NCBI GenBank assembly: GCA_025462835.1
Contig: JAOAPH010000163.1
Location: 1-35,193, forward strand
Reading direction: 5' to 3'
DNA length: 35,193 nucleotides
Origin: Candidatus Angelobacter sp.
GTDB lineage: Bacteria; Acidobacteriota; Terriglobia; Terriglobales; Acidobacteriaceae
A program made the translations under genes and the position numbers. Of the stretch, positions 1-9,400 are shown piece by piece. Below the pieces are notes generated by a model that did not search any database, was not told the origin of the DNA, and saw only the letters and a program-made list of their open reading frames with translations. The first letter of the stretch is position 1. The number at the start of each line of letters is the position of its first letter.

Positions 1-322
1 GATTCCCCACGCGGCGATATTCCAGATTGAATGTCGCGATACCCGAACGAGTGAGCGCCGCGCACAGATGGCTGGCATGGCCCAGATCGTATTTTGCCCG
101 CCAGAATCCGCCATGGATCATCATCACTAGCGGATGCTTCCCTTTCGAATCGGGAAGACGCAGGTCGCCAAATTGATTTGGGTCGGAACCGTATTTCAGG
201 CGCGCATCGTACGGAGGAGGGGTGCGGGTGAGGACGTCCTCGGGGTTCGATGTACTCGCAGTGTTTTTCTGATTCACAAGCTTTCGCCAGAGGGATTCAA
301 GAAAACCGGATACGCGAATCAT
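1..322 (-). CDS. Alpha/beta hydrolase (BD-FAE / carboxylesterase-like), C-terminus beyond the window
   Basis: The reverse strand from 322 to the window edge is open and encodes about 107 residues of an alpha/beta-hydrolase. The diagnostic part is the oxyanion-hole segment MMIHGGFWRAKYD (near residues 65-77), followed by GIATFNLEYRRVGN. This is the usual start of the hydrolase fold in BD-FAE-type and other secondary-metabolite esterases. The nucleophile Ser, Asp and His would lie past position 1 and cannot be checked. ATG at 322 is the first plausible start after the stop of the upstream gene (381). The frame is open further upstream but shows no better start, and the ribosome binding site is weak. 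It follows the sortilin-like gene on the same strand with a 56-base gap, so the two may be co-transcribed. The substrate is unknown; ester or peptide hydrolysis is inferred from the fold only. Confidence 0.72.
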   Translation of the reverse strand, partial: MIRVSGFLESLWRKLVNQKNTASTSNPEDVLTRTPPPYDARLKYGSDPNQFGDLRLPDSKGKHPLVMMIHGGFWRAKYDLGHASHLCAALTRSGIATFNLEYRRVGN

Positions 323-378
323 CGGGCGGACACTCGGAAGTTCTCCGCCCGATGGATTCGTGTGATCACTTTGACAGA

Positions 379-3300
379 CTACTCGTTTGACGCGCCTGCC
401 TGCGCGGTTGTGCCCTTGATCTCGATCGGGCCTCCCGCGAACACGGTGCTTGACCCGCTCTCCAGCGCCATCTTGTTGAAAGCCACTACGTCAGTCGTGA
501 GCAACGTATTCAGGTCTTTCAGGTGCCCGTCGAGCTCTTTTTTCACCTCAGCCATTTCTTCCAGCTGCAGGTCATTGGGCGCCTGTCCGTAATCGGAAAC
601 TACGCTGCGCATGATTCGCTGCAACCTGTCAGAGAAACGCGAAAGGTAATGCAGGTCGTCCGATGCTCCCGGCTGGATCTCGTGGTTGTAGAGCGGCAAT
701 TCCAACGCATCCAGTTTCTTGCGTAGATTGCGTGCCTGATCCACGACCGGCCTGTAAGCAGCCAGAACGCGACCACCACCTGCGGGGCCTTGTCCCTGTT
801 CATCGCTGTTGTTTGCGCTGAGCAGTTCTTCGATCGACGTGATCTGCTTCTTCAAGCTACTGATCCGGTTCAGCGCTTCATTGAATGCTGAGACCTGATC
901 ACGCAACTCAAGGCCTGCTTGGATCTGCATCTTCAGAGAAGCGAGGTCGATTGGGAACCGAGGATCAGGCCCGACTTCAACGGTCTGCGTTTCTGTTTTT
1001 CCGCTTACGGTGACTGCGACCTTATATGTGCCTGGCATGACCGGAGGTCCGCCGCCACCCTGGAAGCCGCCAAATCCGCCCTCTTCCCCACCTGCCGGAT
1101 TGGGCAGGAAGTTAAGACGAGTGGGGCCCTGATAACGCATGTCCCACTCAGTGCGGTTGTAGCCCATCTTGGACGGAGCATTGGGAATCGTGCGCACGAC
1201 CTTGCCATCACTATCCGTCACAACGATTCTCACTGCACCACCGCGGCCACCACCGCCAAATCCACCGCGTCTCCCGCCTTGTTCTCCGCCTGCGGATGGT
1301 GCTGCGGCACCGGGACCGGCTGCTCCGCCGAGAGGCGTCGCCTTCAATTCGGTCGCCAGATAGTAATCGATCACCGCTCCAGTTGGCGGATTCGGTGTTG
1401 TGAATCCCCCCGGACTGACGCCGCGCTTGTTCCAGAAGCGCCAGTTGTTGGCTGCGCGCATCGTGAAAAAGTGAAATGGGTTCGTGCCGATGGCTGCGCT
1501 CTCTTCCAGTGGAGTGATGTTGTCCATCACGAAAAGGCCGCGACCGTGTGTTGCTACCACCAAGTCGTGCGTCTTCTTCACGAACTTGATGTCATAGACC
1601 GGCACCGTGGGGAAGTTGTTCTTGATCTGAGTCCACTTTGCGCCGTCGTCGAGCGAATAAAAGAGCCCGGTCTCGGTGCCAACCACGAGGAAACCTTTAA
1701 GATTCGGATCTTCGCGGATCACGCGCGCCGGCATGTCTTCCGGCAGTCCCTGCATGATTGCAGTCCAAGTCTTTCCGAAATCATGCGTCTTATAGACGTA
1801 TGCGTGATCGTTATCGACTTCATGGAAATCGACGGCCACGTATCCCGTTGCTGGATCGCTCGGTGAAGGCTCGATCTGTTGAATGCGTCCCCACTGTGGG
1901 AGATTCGGGATCGCGCCGGTCACATCCGTCCAATGCTCGCCACCATCTTTCGTGACCTGCACCAAGCCGTCATCGGTGCCGATCCAAATGATCTTTGGAT
2001 CCACCGGTGAGATCGACATGGAAAGGATCGTGTCATAGCTTTCTGCGCCGCTCAGATCAAATTGAACTGGTCCGCCGCTGCTCTCTTGCTTGCTGCGGTC
2101 GTTGCGAGTGAGGTCGGGACTGATCGGTTTCCAGTGCGCGCCCGCATCGGTGGACTTGAAGACCACGTTGCCGGCAACGTAAACCTCATCCGGATTCGTC
2201 GCCGACACTGCGATCGGTGTAGTCCAGTTGAAGCGATATTTCAGGTCCGCAGGCTTCATCTGTCCTACGCCCGCGAGGTATGGACGCATTGACTTGCTCA
2301 GACCATTCGAGATATTCACGCGCTGAATAGACCCGTTCTGCGAATCGGCGTAAACGATGTGCGAGTTGTTTCCGGCCGGCACAATATATTCGCCATCGCC
2401 GCCCACCACTGTGAACCAATCGGCGTCACCTATGCCGCCGCGGCTCAGACTATTGGAAGGACCACACCAGCCGTTGTTGTCCTGCAATCCTCCACAGAGG
2501 TTGTAAGGCACTTGATCGTCGTGCGCCACCTGGTAAAACTGTTCGATTGGCAGATTGTTCAGGAAGCGCCATGTCTTGCCGGTGTCCGCGGAGACATAGA
2601 CGCCGCCATCGTTACCCAGGATCATCCGTTCGGGATGCTGGGGATCGATCCACAATGAGTGGTTGTCAGGGTGGACACCGCGCCCGATCACTTGTGCGGT
2701 CTTTCCGCCATCGTTCGACGCCATGATGTCGAACGAAAGAAAATAGACACGCGCTTCATCATTCGGCGCAACCATCATCTCGCTGAAGTAGAAAGGACGC
2801 GCATCCAGCGCATGGTTGTTGCTGACTTCTTTCCAATGGTCGCCCATGTCGACGGAATCCCACAGCAGCCCCTTCTTGGCTTCAACTAATGCGTAGATGT
2901 GCCGGGAATTGCTGGGGGCAACTGCGATGCCGATATTTCCAATCAGCCCTTCCGGCAGGCCTTCTGTCAATTTCTTCCAGGTAGTGCCGCCGTCGACTGA
3001 ACGATAGATCCCGCTGCCAGTACCACCGCTCACCATCATCCACGGAAAGCGCTGAACCTGCCACATGCCGGCATACAACACCATCGGATTGGTAGGATCC
3101 ATCACCAGCGAACTCACGCCGGTCTTGTCATTTACATAAAGGACTTTTTCCCAATTCTTTCCGCCATCGGTTGTGCGGAAGACACCGCGCTCGGGATTCG
3201 GGCCCCAGGCATGGCCGATCGCTCCAACGAATACCGTGTTCGAATTCGTTGGATCCACAACAATGTTCGCGATCTGCCCAACATTTTTCAGTCCCATGAA

Positions 3301-3795
3301 CCGCCACGTGCTGCCGGCGTCGGTGGATAGGTACACACCTTTTCCGGTAGCCATATCATTACGGATGTTGGACTCGCCGGTTCCAACCCACACCAGATTC
3401 GGATTCAGGGGCGCCAATGCAACGGCGCCGATCGAAGAGACAGCTTCCTTCTCAAATATCGCTTTCCAAGAGAGTCCGCCATCGATGGTCTTGAAGACAC
3501 CACCGGCAGCTGCGCCAACGTAATAGACGTTGGATTGTCCCGGTATGCCAACCACCGCGGCAACGCGGCCACCACCGGCTGCCGGGCCGAGATTCCGGAA
3601 GTTCCAATTTTCCAGCGGGTCCTTCGGCTTCGCTTCAGGAGCAGGCGCATCGGCCTTTTCGGTAGCCGCCGCGGGAGCAGCAGCCGCAGGAGTTTCTTTC
3701 TTTGATTGATCGCGCTTAGATTGCGCGGTTGAGATTTGCGTCAACGCCAGCAAACAAACAACGACAGCGCAGAGATTTTTGAAAAGTGGTTTCAT
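379..3795 (-). CDS. Exported sortilin/VPS10-like BNR beta-propeller protein
   Basis: A 1138-residue secreted protein. The reading frame extends to 3855, but ATG at 3795 is preferred: it has GGAG seven bases upstream and opens directly with a signal peptide (MKPLFKNLCAVVVCLLALTQ, cleavage near residue 25). A long array of BNR/Asp-box-like blades follows (repeated patterns such as S.DGG.TW and TTDGGKNW, residues about 80-780), as in sortilin N-terminal / VPS10 and photosynthesis-stability-like propellers common in Acidobacteriota. Residues about 820-850 and 905-920 are glycine-rich inserts flanking a FlgD/Ig-like segment (VRIVVTDSDGKVVRTI). A helical C-terminal region follows. Such proteins are often labelled 'glycosyl hydrolase', but no catalytic residues for that can be assigned. 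A surface binding or peptide-handling role is inference. A small hydrolase gene follows on the same strand. Confidence 0.85.
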   Translation of the reverse strand: MKPLFKNLCAVVVCLLALTQISTAQSKRDQSKKETPAAAAPAAATEKADAPAPEAKPKDPLENWNFRNLGPAAGGGRVAAVVGIPGQSNVYYVGAAAGGVFKTIDGGLSWKAIFEKEAVSSIGAVALAPLNPNLVWVGTGESNIRNDMATGKGVYLSTDAGSTWRFMGLKNVGQIANIVVDPTNSNTVFVGAIGHAWGPNPERGVFRTTDGGKNWEKVLYVNDKTGVSSLVMDPTNPMVLYAGMWQVQRFPWMMVSGGTGSGIYRSVDGGTTWKKLTEGLPEGLIGNIGIAVAPSNSRHIYALVEAKKGLLWDSVDMGDHWKEVSNNHALDARPFYFSEMMVAPNDEARVYFLSFDIMASNDGGKTAQVIGRGVHPDNHSLWIDPQHPERMILGNDGGVYVSADTGKTWRFLNNLPIEQFYQVAHDDQVPYNLCGGLQDNNGWCGPSNSLSRGGIGDADWFTVVGGDGEYIVPAGNNSHIVYADSQNGSIQRVNISNGLSKSMRPYLAGVGQMKPADLKYRFNWTTPIAVSATNPDEVYVAGNVVFKSTDAGAHWKPISPDLTRNDRSKQESSGGPVQFDLSGAESYDTILSMSISPVDPKIIWIGTDDGLVQVTKDGGEHWTDVTGAIPNLPQWGRIQQIEPSPSDPATGYVAVDFHEVDNDHAYVYKTHDFGKTWTAIMQGLPEDMPARVIREDPNLKGFLVVGTETGLFYSLDDGAKWTQIKNNFPTVPVYDIKFVKKTHDLVVATHGRGLFVMDNITPLEESAAIGTNPFHFFTMRAANNWRFWNKRGVSPGGFTTPNPPTGAVIDYYLATELKATPLGGAAGPGAAAPSAGGEQGGRRGGFGGGGRGGAVRIVVTDSDGKVVRTIPNAPSKMGYNRTEWDMRYQGPTRLNFLPNPAGGEEGGFGGFQGGGGPPVMPGTYKVAVTVSGKTETQTVEVGPDPRFPIDLASLKMQIQAGLELRDQVSAFNEALNRISSLKKQITSIEELLSANNSDEQGQGPAGGGRVLAAYRPVVDQARNLRKKLDALELPLYNHEIQPGASDDLHYLSRFSDRLQRIMRSVVSDYGQAPNDLQLEEMAEVKKELDGHLKDLNTLLTTDVVAFNKMALESGSSTVFAGGPIEIKGTTAQAGASNE

Positions 3796-3878
3796 GGGCA
3801 ACTCCAGTGGAAAATCGCGGAGAGCCATTTCATCGTAAGTTGCTGGTTTATGCAAGCGGTTTCATGTTAGCTGACTGT

Positions 3879-3918
3879 AAAAACACTTCAAGCCGCTCCC
3901 TTCTTGGCGAGCGGCTTG
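3879..3918 (-). terminator. Rho-independent terminator of the Big_5 lipoprotein gene
   Basis: A perfect 10-base-pair stem (CAAGCCGCTC pairing with GAGCGGCTTG; arms 3889-3898 and 3909-3918) has a 10-base loop. Read on the minus strand it is followed after a few bases by five T residues (3879-3883). It lies 23 bases after the lipoprotein stop codon and separates that gene from the sortilin-like gene. Confidence 0.85.
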
Positions 3919-3940
3919 CAATGCCGTGCGTTCGTGCTAA

Positions 3941-5236
3941 CTACTGGGCCGCGACCGAAAGATGCGCCGCTCCCCAGTCACTCTGGGAACAGTTGTCCCA
4001 GGATTGGTTGATGTTGTCGATCAAGCTGTTGAGATCGCTGAAGGTGAAGCCATCCGGCAATCCGTTGCCAGCCAGCGCATTATTCGCGGCCGCAAGGATC
4101 TCCGACACAGTCGAACCATCCAGGCTGGTACCGGTATCGTGCAATACGAGGTTGCCAAATCCCGCCGGGTCACTTCCGGTACCGCTGAGGCCAATGTTAA
4201 TCGTCAATGCAGCCGCATGTGTTGGCAAGTTGCCGCTATCAGTTGCCGTTGGATTCGTCGCATCCACGGTCAAGGCTCCGGAAGGACCGCCCGCAGGTGA
4301 TGTGAGGAACGTCTGTAGTGCAGATAGGCCAGTGGAATCTGCCGTCCAGAAATCATCATGCTGCGGAAGTGCTGCATCGTTGATACCGATGGTCAATCCA
4401 CTGCTGAAGACGGTCGTATAGTTGTTGCTCAAGAGCTGTCCGGGAGCACCGGGTCCAGCGTATCCGCCCTTACTGTAACTGCAGAAGGTGGTTGGAGGAG
4501 GAGTGGTGCAAACGGTTATCGTGAATACGAAATTCTGCGAGCCGTACGGAAGATTTGCGCCGAGATGATTTCCGGCCAGGTCAGTCACCCCGGTAGTAAT
4601 GGTGACGTTATACGTCGCGCCTGGCGTAAGCGGTGAGTTGGGAGTGAAGCTGGCTATATGAGTGACAGAGTCGTAGCTCACGGTTCCAGTCACTCCATCC
4701 ACAATGAAAGTGCTGCCTGAAAGCGTGGAAGAATCAATATCTTCGCTGAAAGTAACCGTTATAGGGCCGTTCGCCGAAACGCATCCGCTTGAGAAATTGA
4801 TTACGGTGGGAGCCGTTGTATCCAAGCTTGCCTTTGTCGAGATTGCGAAATTGAATGGCCCAGACAGGTTCACGCCGTTCATATCGCGAACACCTTTGGA
4901 CACATTCACGCCGTAGGTGGTTCCTGCCACGAGCTGTGTGCTTGGAGTCAGGTAAGCGATTCTGTTCTTTGCGTCATAACTCACGCTGCTGCTTGCGCCG
5001 GAGATCGACAGGTTGGTGGGATTGATCGTCGAAGCATCCATGGCATGGCTGAACCCTACGAAGACCCGCTGGTTTGCACTGGAACTTTGAGTGGTGGAGA
5101 TGATTGCGGGGGGCTTTACCGCTGCGGACGAGGACGTGGTTACATTTTGTGGCGTCGTGGTGGAATTGCTGCTTCCGCATCCTGTGACGATTGTGGCCAG
5201 CGCTGCTGCAAAAAACAAAGAAGCGACTTTCTTCAT
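3941..5236 (-). CDS. Big_5 (Ig-like) repeat lipoprotein
   Basis: A 431-residue predicted lipoprotein. The N-terminus MKKVASLFFAAALATIVTGC is a lipoprotein signal with the lipidated Cys at 20, followed by a Ser/Thr-rich linker. Two bacterial Ig-like Big_5 (SbsA-type) domains follow at about residues 42-135 and 140-240; each carries the typical 'VSYD...YLTP/SFTP...L..GTTY.V.V..GV.D..G' pattern. The C-terminal 190 residues are Gly/Ser/Thr/Asn-rich with no family I recognise. AGGAGAA lies nine bases before the ATG, supporting this start. The gene is monocistronic: a strong terminator follows and a divergent gap precedes. It probably sits on the cell surface or in the periplasm, anchored in a membrane. 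Its ligand is unknown. Confidence 0.82.
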   Translation of the reverse strand: MKKVASLFFAAALATIVTGCGSSNSTTTPQNVTTSSSAAVKPPAIISTTQSSSANQRVFVGFSHAMDASTINPTNLSISGASSSVSYDAKNRIAYLTPSTQLVAGTTYGVNVSKGVRDMNGVNLSGPFNFAISTKASLDTTAPTVINFSSGCVSANGPITVTFSEDIDSSTLSGSTFIVDGVTGTVSYDSVTHIASFTPNSPLTPGATYNVTITTGVTDLAGNHLGANLPYGSQNFVFTITVCTTPPPTTFCSYSKGGYAGPGAPGQLLSNNYTTVFSSGLTIGINDAALPQHDDFWTADSTGLSALQTFLTSPAGGPSGALTVDATNPTATDSGNLPTHAAALTINIGLSGTGSDPAGFGNLVLHDTGTSLDGSTVSEILAAANNALAGNGLPDGFTFSDLNSLIDNINQSWDNCSQSDWGAAHLSVAAQ

Positions 5237-5740
5237 ATTGAGGGTTCTCCTGGAACCTAAGTGCCAGCGTGCGCACTTGAGCGAACAGGAACTTGGAACA
5301 GAGTTGCTGAATCAGAGTTGTCACAACCAGTGAGCGTCAACTTGCGCCAGCCGCGTAAGTGGTACTTTTTCCAAAATTGAATTAGAAGCGTCAGTTCCCA
5401 TTTTCGCGATTGCGGGCGCCATCGCGGCACCAGACTTTCAAAATGCATACCGCTTATTGCGCGTCTCTATCGGCCAACAATGGGCCTTAGACCTTAATCT
5501 CCCGCCGGATTCAAATTAGCTTTCGTTCTATTTGAACGTACAAAGCTAGCTGGGTATCATGAGTTTGCTCGATTTTGCCTTGGCTCGAGTTTGCTTTTCT
5601 TTTCGCTGCCTTGGACAAATACCGAGGTTCGACTTCGGCTTCACGCCTTCCTTTTATTCAACCGCCCGGCGTAAGCTCACTAATCCACGAGAGGACATTT
5701 TGTGTTCTGCACTGCAGGCCATCATCGTTTCTGAAAACTC
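5237..5740. other. 504-base non-coding gap between divergent genes
   Basis: No convincing gene is seen; the short open frames here lack a ribosome binding site and family features. The right half holds a good sigma-70-like promoter for the kinase gene (5532-5560) with an inverted repeat over its -35 box. The left half must hold the promoter of the lipoprotein gene, but no clear boxes were found. I looked for a c-di-GMP (GEMM) riboswitch next to the lipoprotein gene and did not find its conserved core. Confidence 0.6.
5532..5560 (+). promoter_or_regulatory. Sigma-70-like promoter of the hybrid histidine kinase
   Basis: TTGAAC (5532-5537), a 17-base spacer and TATCAT (5555-5560) match the -35/-10 consensus at 4 of 6 and 5 of 6 positions. 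Transcription would start near 5567, giving an untranslated leader of about 174 bases before the ATG at 5741. An inverted repeat (TTCAAAT at 5510-5516, ATTTGAA at 5530-5536) overlaps the -35 box and may be an operator. Confidence 0.5.
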
Positions 5741-6382
5741 ATGTCGAAAAGCACAAACACCGTCATAGACAGCGCATCGCCTGATCTCGTCAACATCGCA
5801 CCTCCTTATCGCGCAATTTTCGAACAGGGCGCAGGGCTGATGTGCACGCACGCGTTGGATGGCACCTTGCTGAGCATCAATCCCGCAGCATCGAGCCTGC
5901 TGGGATATGAGATTTCCGAATTGATCGGGAAAAATCTCGCTGTTGCCATTCCGGAATCCGCCCGCAAGCTCTTTTCCAACTACCTCAGCAGGATCGAAGC
6001 CAAAGGTGCAGATCAAGGCTTGTTTCGGGTTTGCACCAGGGATGGCAGCGAGCGTCTGTTGTTGTACAACAACGCGCTATTCAATCCGGAAAATGGTGGG
6101 GCCCCGTTCGTCTTGGCGAATGCGCTCGACCTGACGACCTTGAAAGCCGCCGAAAAATCAAAGCTGAAAGAGCAATTCGCGGAGAGGGAGCAGATGGAAG
6201 ACGTTCTTCGGGCTACCCGCGAAAGGCTTAGCACCGCACTGCAAAATGCTCCCGTCATACTTTTTGCAATGGACAGTGATGGGATCTACACCATGGCCGA
6301 AGGCAAAGCCCTTGCAGATCTTGGCGACAAGCGAAGATTGGTCGGCAAGTCCGTCTTTGATGTTTTCGCGAGTTATCCCTGA
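5741..6382 (+). CDS. Multi-PAS hybrid histidine kinase, N-terminal part cut by an in-frame TGA
   Basis: 213 residues, cytoplasmic, no membrane segment. A PAS domain spans about residues 22-135 (YRAIFEQGAGLM...GTLLSINPAAS...GYEISELIGK). A charged helical linker follows at about 136-160 (KSKLKEQFAEREQMEDVLRA). The first half of a second PAS domain covers 160-213, ending ...VGKSVFDVFASYP. The stop TGA (6380-6382) falls inside that PAS domain. The same frame then continues without another stop to 9745, and the next residues (ITASARRVLAGQ) are exactly what the rest of the PAS helix should look like. So this is one 1334-codon gene split by a nonsense codon, or by a sequence error. There is no good Shine-Dalgarno before ATG 5741. 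If the TGA is real, this fragment alone has no kinase function. Confidence 0.8.
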   Translation: MSKSTNTVIDSASPDLVNIAPPYRAIFEQGAGLMCTHALDGTLLSINPAASSLLGYEISELIGKNLAVAIPESARKLFSNYLSRIEAKGADQGLFRVCTRDGSERLLLYNNALFNPENGGAPFVLANALDLTTLKAAEKSKLKEQFAEREQMEDVLRATRERLSTALQNAPVILFAMDSDGIYTMAEGKALADLGDKRRLVGKSVFDVFASYP

Positions 6383-6403
6383 ATCACGGCTTCTGCGCGC
6401 CGG

Positions 6404-9400
6404 GTGCTCGCAGGTCAAGAAACAAGCGATATACACGAAATGCCGGATCTTGGGCTTTACTGGGAGACTCGCTGCACGCCTCTCCGAAACTGCTCGGGTC
6501 AGGTCACTGGCGCCATCGGGCTGACTATCAACATCACAGACCGCAAGCTTGCTCAGCAAGAGCTGCAACGATTTCTCGAAATCTCTCCCGATATTTTCTG
6601 CATGGCGGACTTTGACGGGTACTTCAAGTCTGTCAGTCCCGCCTTTGAGCACTCACTTGGATGGACAACCGCGGAACTCCTGGCCAAGCCTTACCTCGAA
6701 TTCATCCATCCGGATGACCGGGCTGCGACTGCGGAGGCCATGGAAAAATCGGTGAGGTTGGGCCAACCGGTCTATTCATTTGAAAATCGTTACATTTCAA
6801 AAGACGGAAACTGGAGATGGTTGCAATGGAACACCCATGTTGTTCCTTCTGAGCAACTCATCTGCGGCATGGCTCGCGATGTCACAGATGCAAAACAATC
6901 CCGGCAAAGATTGCGTGCACAATTTGAAGTCGCGCGAATCTTGTCGGAATCGAAAGCGCCGGACAAGACCATTCAGCAGGTCCTCAGGACCATCTGCGAA
7001 ACCTTATCTTGGGACGTAGGCGAGATCTGGACTCTGGAGCCAAACTCGAAATTCCTGCGGCTTGACCACTCTTGGACTTCCGGTACCGACAAAGCAAACC
7101 AGTTTGTAAAGGAGTCCGCAAAATTAAGGCTGCCGCTCGATGGGAGCTTGCCTGGCAAGGTGTGGCTTGAAAGGTCCAGCATCTGGATCTCCGACGTGGA
7201 AAATCATTCTGAGTACACCCGCACCAGGTTTGCGGCTCAGGACGATCTACAGAGCGCCTTCGGGTGCCCCATCGTCATTGGGCGCGAAATGAAGAGTGTG
7301 ATGGTCTTCTTCACCTTGCAAGTCCGGCCCATGGATCACGATATGCATGACACCATCTCGGCCATAGCCCGCCAGGTGGGGCAGTTCATCGAGCGCAAGC
7401 GCAGCGACGAAGCTCGCTTTGCCTCCGAAAGACGATTCACCCAGGCCTTCAATTTCAGCCCTTATCCTATGTGCATCGCTTCCGCGGAGGGACGCTTCAT
7501 AAACGTCAATGAGGCCTTTATCAAGGCAGTGGAGCTTGATCGGGACCAAATCATCGGGTCAACGAATTCGGACCTCGGCCTTTGGACCAGTCCGGAAGAC
7601 CGGCGCAGATTCCTCAACGTGATTCGTGACAGGCGGCAGCTCAAGAATTTTGAGACTGTCCTGAAAAAACAAAACGGCGAAGAACGTACCGTCTTGCTTT
7701 CTGCGGAATCGATCGAGCTTGATGGCCAGCCACATCTGCTCGGCGCCTTTGACGATATCACCGAAAGAAAATCGATCGTCGAAGCTTTGCGCTCCAGCGA
7801 GGAACGCTTCCAGCAATTCATGAACAATAGCCCGGTGTTGGCAAGCATCACTGACGAACAAACGCGGGTTCTTTATGTCAGTAAAGCCTGGCTCGATTTG
7901 TTTCATCTCCGACCCGACGAGGTCATTGGCAGGACTGCTTTCGACCGCTTCCCACTACCCTTGGCCGAGCGTGTTTTTGAACAAACGCAACGCGTTCTAA
8001 GCAGCGGAGAGGTTGTGGAATCGATTGAAGTATTCACCGGCACCGATGGCGAGACCAGGCAAGCGCTGGTCTACAGGTTCCCCATGCCGGAGCGCACCGG
8101 ACAACAGCGTTTGGGATCAGTGGCCATCGACATCACGGAACGTAGAAATGTGGAGCAGGCCCTCGCAGAGCAGAGATCATTTCTTCGGCAGATCATTGAT
8201 ACAGATCCCAACCTGATCTTTGCAAAAAACAGGGCAGGACGTTACACGCTGGTGAATCAAAGCCTCGCCGACGTCTATGGATGCACCGTCGAGGAACTTA
8301 CCGGAAAAGTGGAGATGGACATGCACTCCGTTCCGGCAGAAGCAATGCAATGGCGCGAAGACGATCTTGAAGTCCTGGAGACGCTGGAGGAAAAATTCGT
8401 CGCCGAAGAAGCGCTCACTGATGCCACCGGCAAGCTGCGATGGCTGCAGACGGTAAAGCGCCCCATCTTCAAAGAGGACGGCACCGCCGACCAGGTGCTC
8501 GGCGTTGCCACTGACATCACCGAACGAAAACACGCCGCGGACGCCCTGAAGCGCTCCGAGGACGAGTTGCTCCAGGCCCAAAAGATGGAAGCCATTGGCC
8601 GACTCGCCGGTGGTGTAGCTCACGATTTCAACAACCTGCTGAACGTGATGCTTGGATACACTGAGCTTCTTCTCTACACCTTAAATGGCGATGATCCGCT
8701 TCGCAGTTACGCTGAGCACATTCGCCATGCTGCCGATCGCGCCGCAGGGCTGACCAGACAACTACTTGCATTTAGCCGCAAGCAGGTACTCTTGCCGGTC
8801 GTGATCGACCTCAATTCCGTTCTTGCCGATGTCGGTAAGTTGTTGCCTCGCCTCATCGGCGACGACGTCGATATTGCTGTTTTACCGTCTTTAGAACCTT
8901 TATTCATTAAGGCTGATCCCATCCAGATCCAGCAGATCATCATGAACCTGGCGGGAAACGCACGCGATGCGATGCCCGAGGGTGGGAAGTTCACGATTCA
9001 ATCCGGAACTATCGAACTGGACGAGGAATACGCAAGACAGCATGCCAATCTTCCCGCTGGACAATATGCCGTCCTGTCCGTTGTCGATACCGGAACCGGA
9101 ATGTCTGCGGAAACGCGCGCCCATCTGTTCGAGCCATTCTTTACAACCAAAGAGGTTGGACGCGGAACTGGATTAGGTTTGTCGATGGTCTACGGGATAG
9201 TGAAGCAAAGCGGTGGGAGTATTTTGGTTTTCAGCGAACCTGGTCAAGGCACCGCATACACCATATATCTTCCTGCCGTTGAGACACCAGAAACCTCTGT
9301 GTCGGCGAAACATTTTTCAATTGATGAGCCCCTTCGTGGCTCGGAAACGATTCTTCTGGTGGAAGACCAGCAGGGCTTGCGCACCCTTGCAAAGGAATTT

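Noticed and set aside
919-1866. Long plus-strand frame of 315 codons
   Set aside because: It is antisense to the sortilin-like gene, has no ribosome binding site or family pattern, and is rich in Arg/His/Cys as shadow frames are.
5237-5740. Riboswitch in the gap before the lipoprotein gene
   Set aside because: No conserved c-di-GMP or other aptamer core was recognised.
5559-5768. Small plus-strand frame before the kinase
   Set aside because: It lacks a ribosome binding site, overlaps the kinase start, and its product has no signal or domain; it is leader sequence.
6380-6382. TGA as a selenocysteine codon
   Set aside because: The residue lies in a PAS helix, not at a redox site, and no SECIS-like hairpin directly follows.
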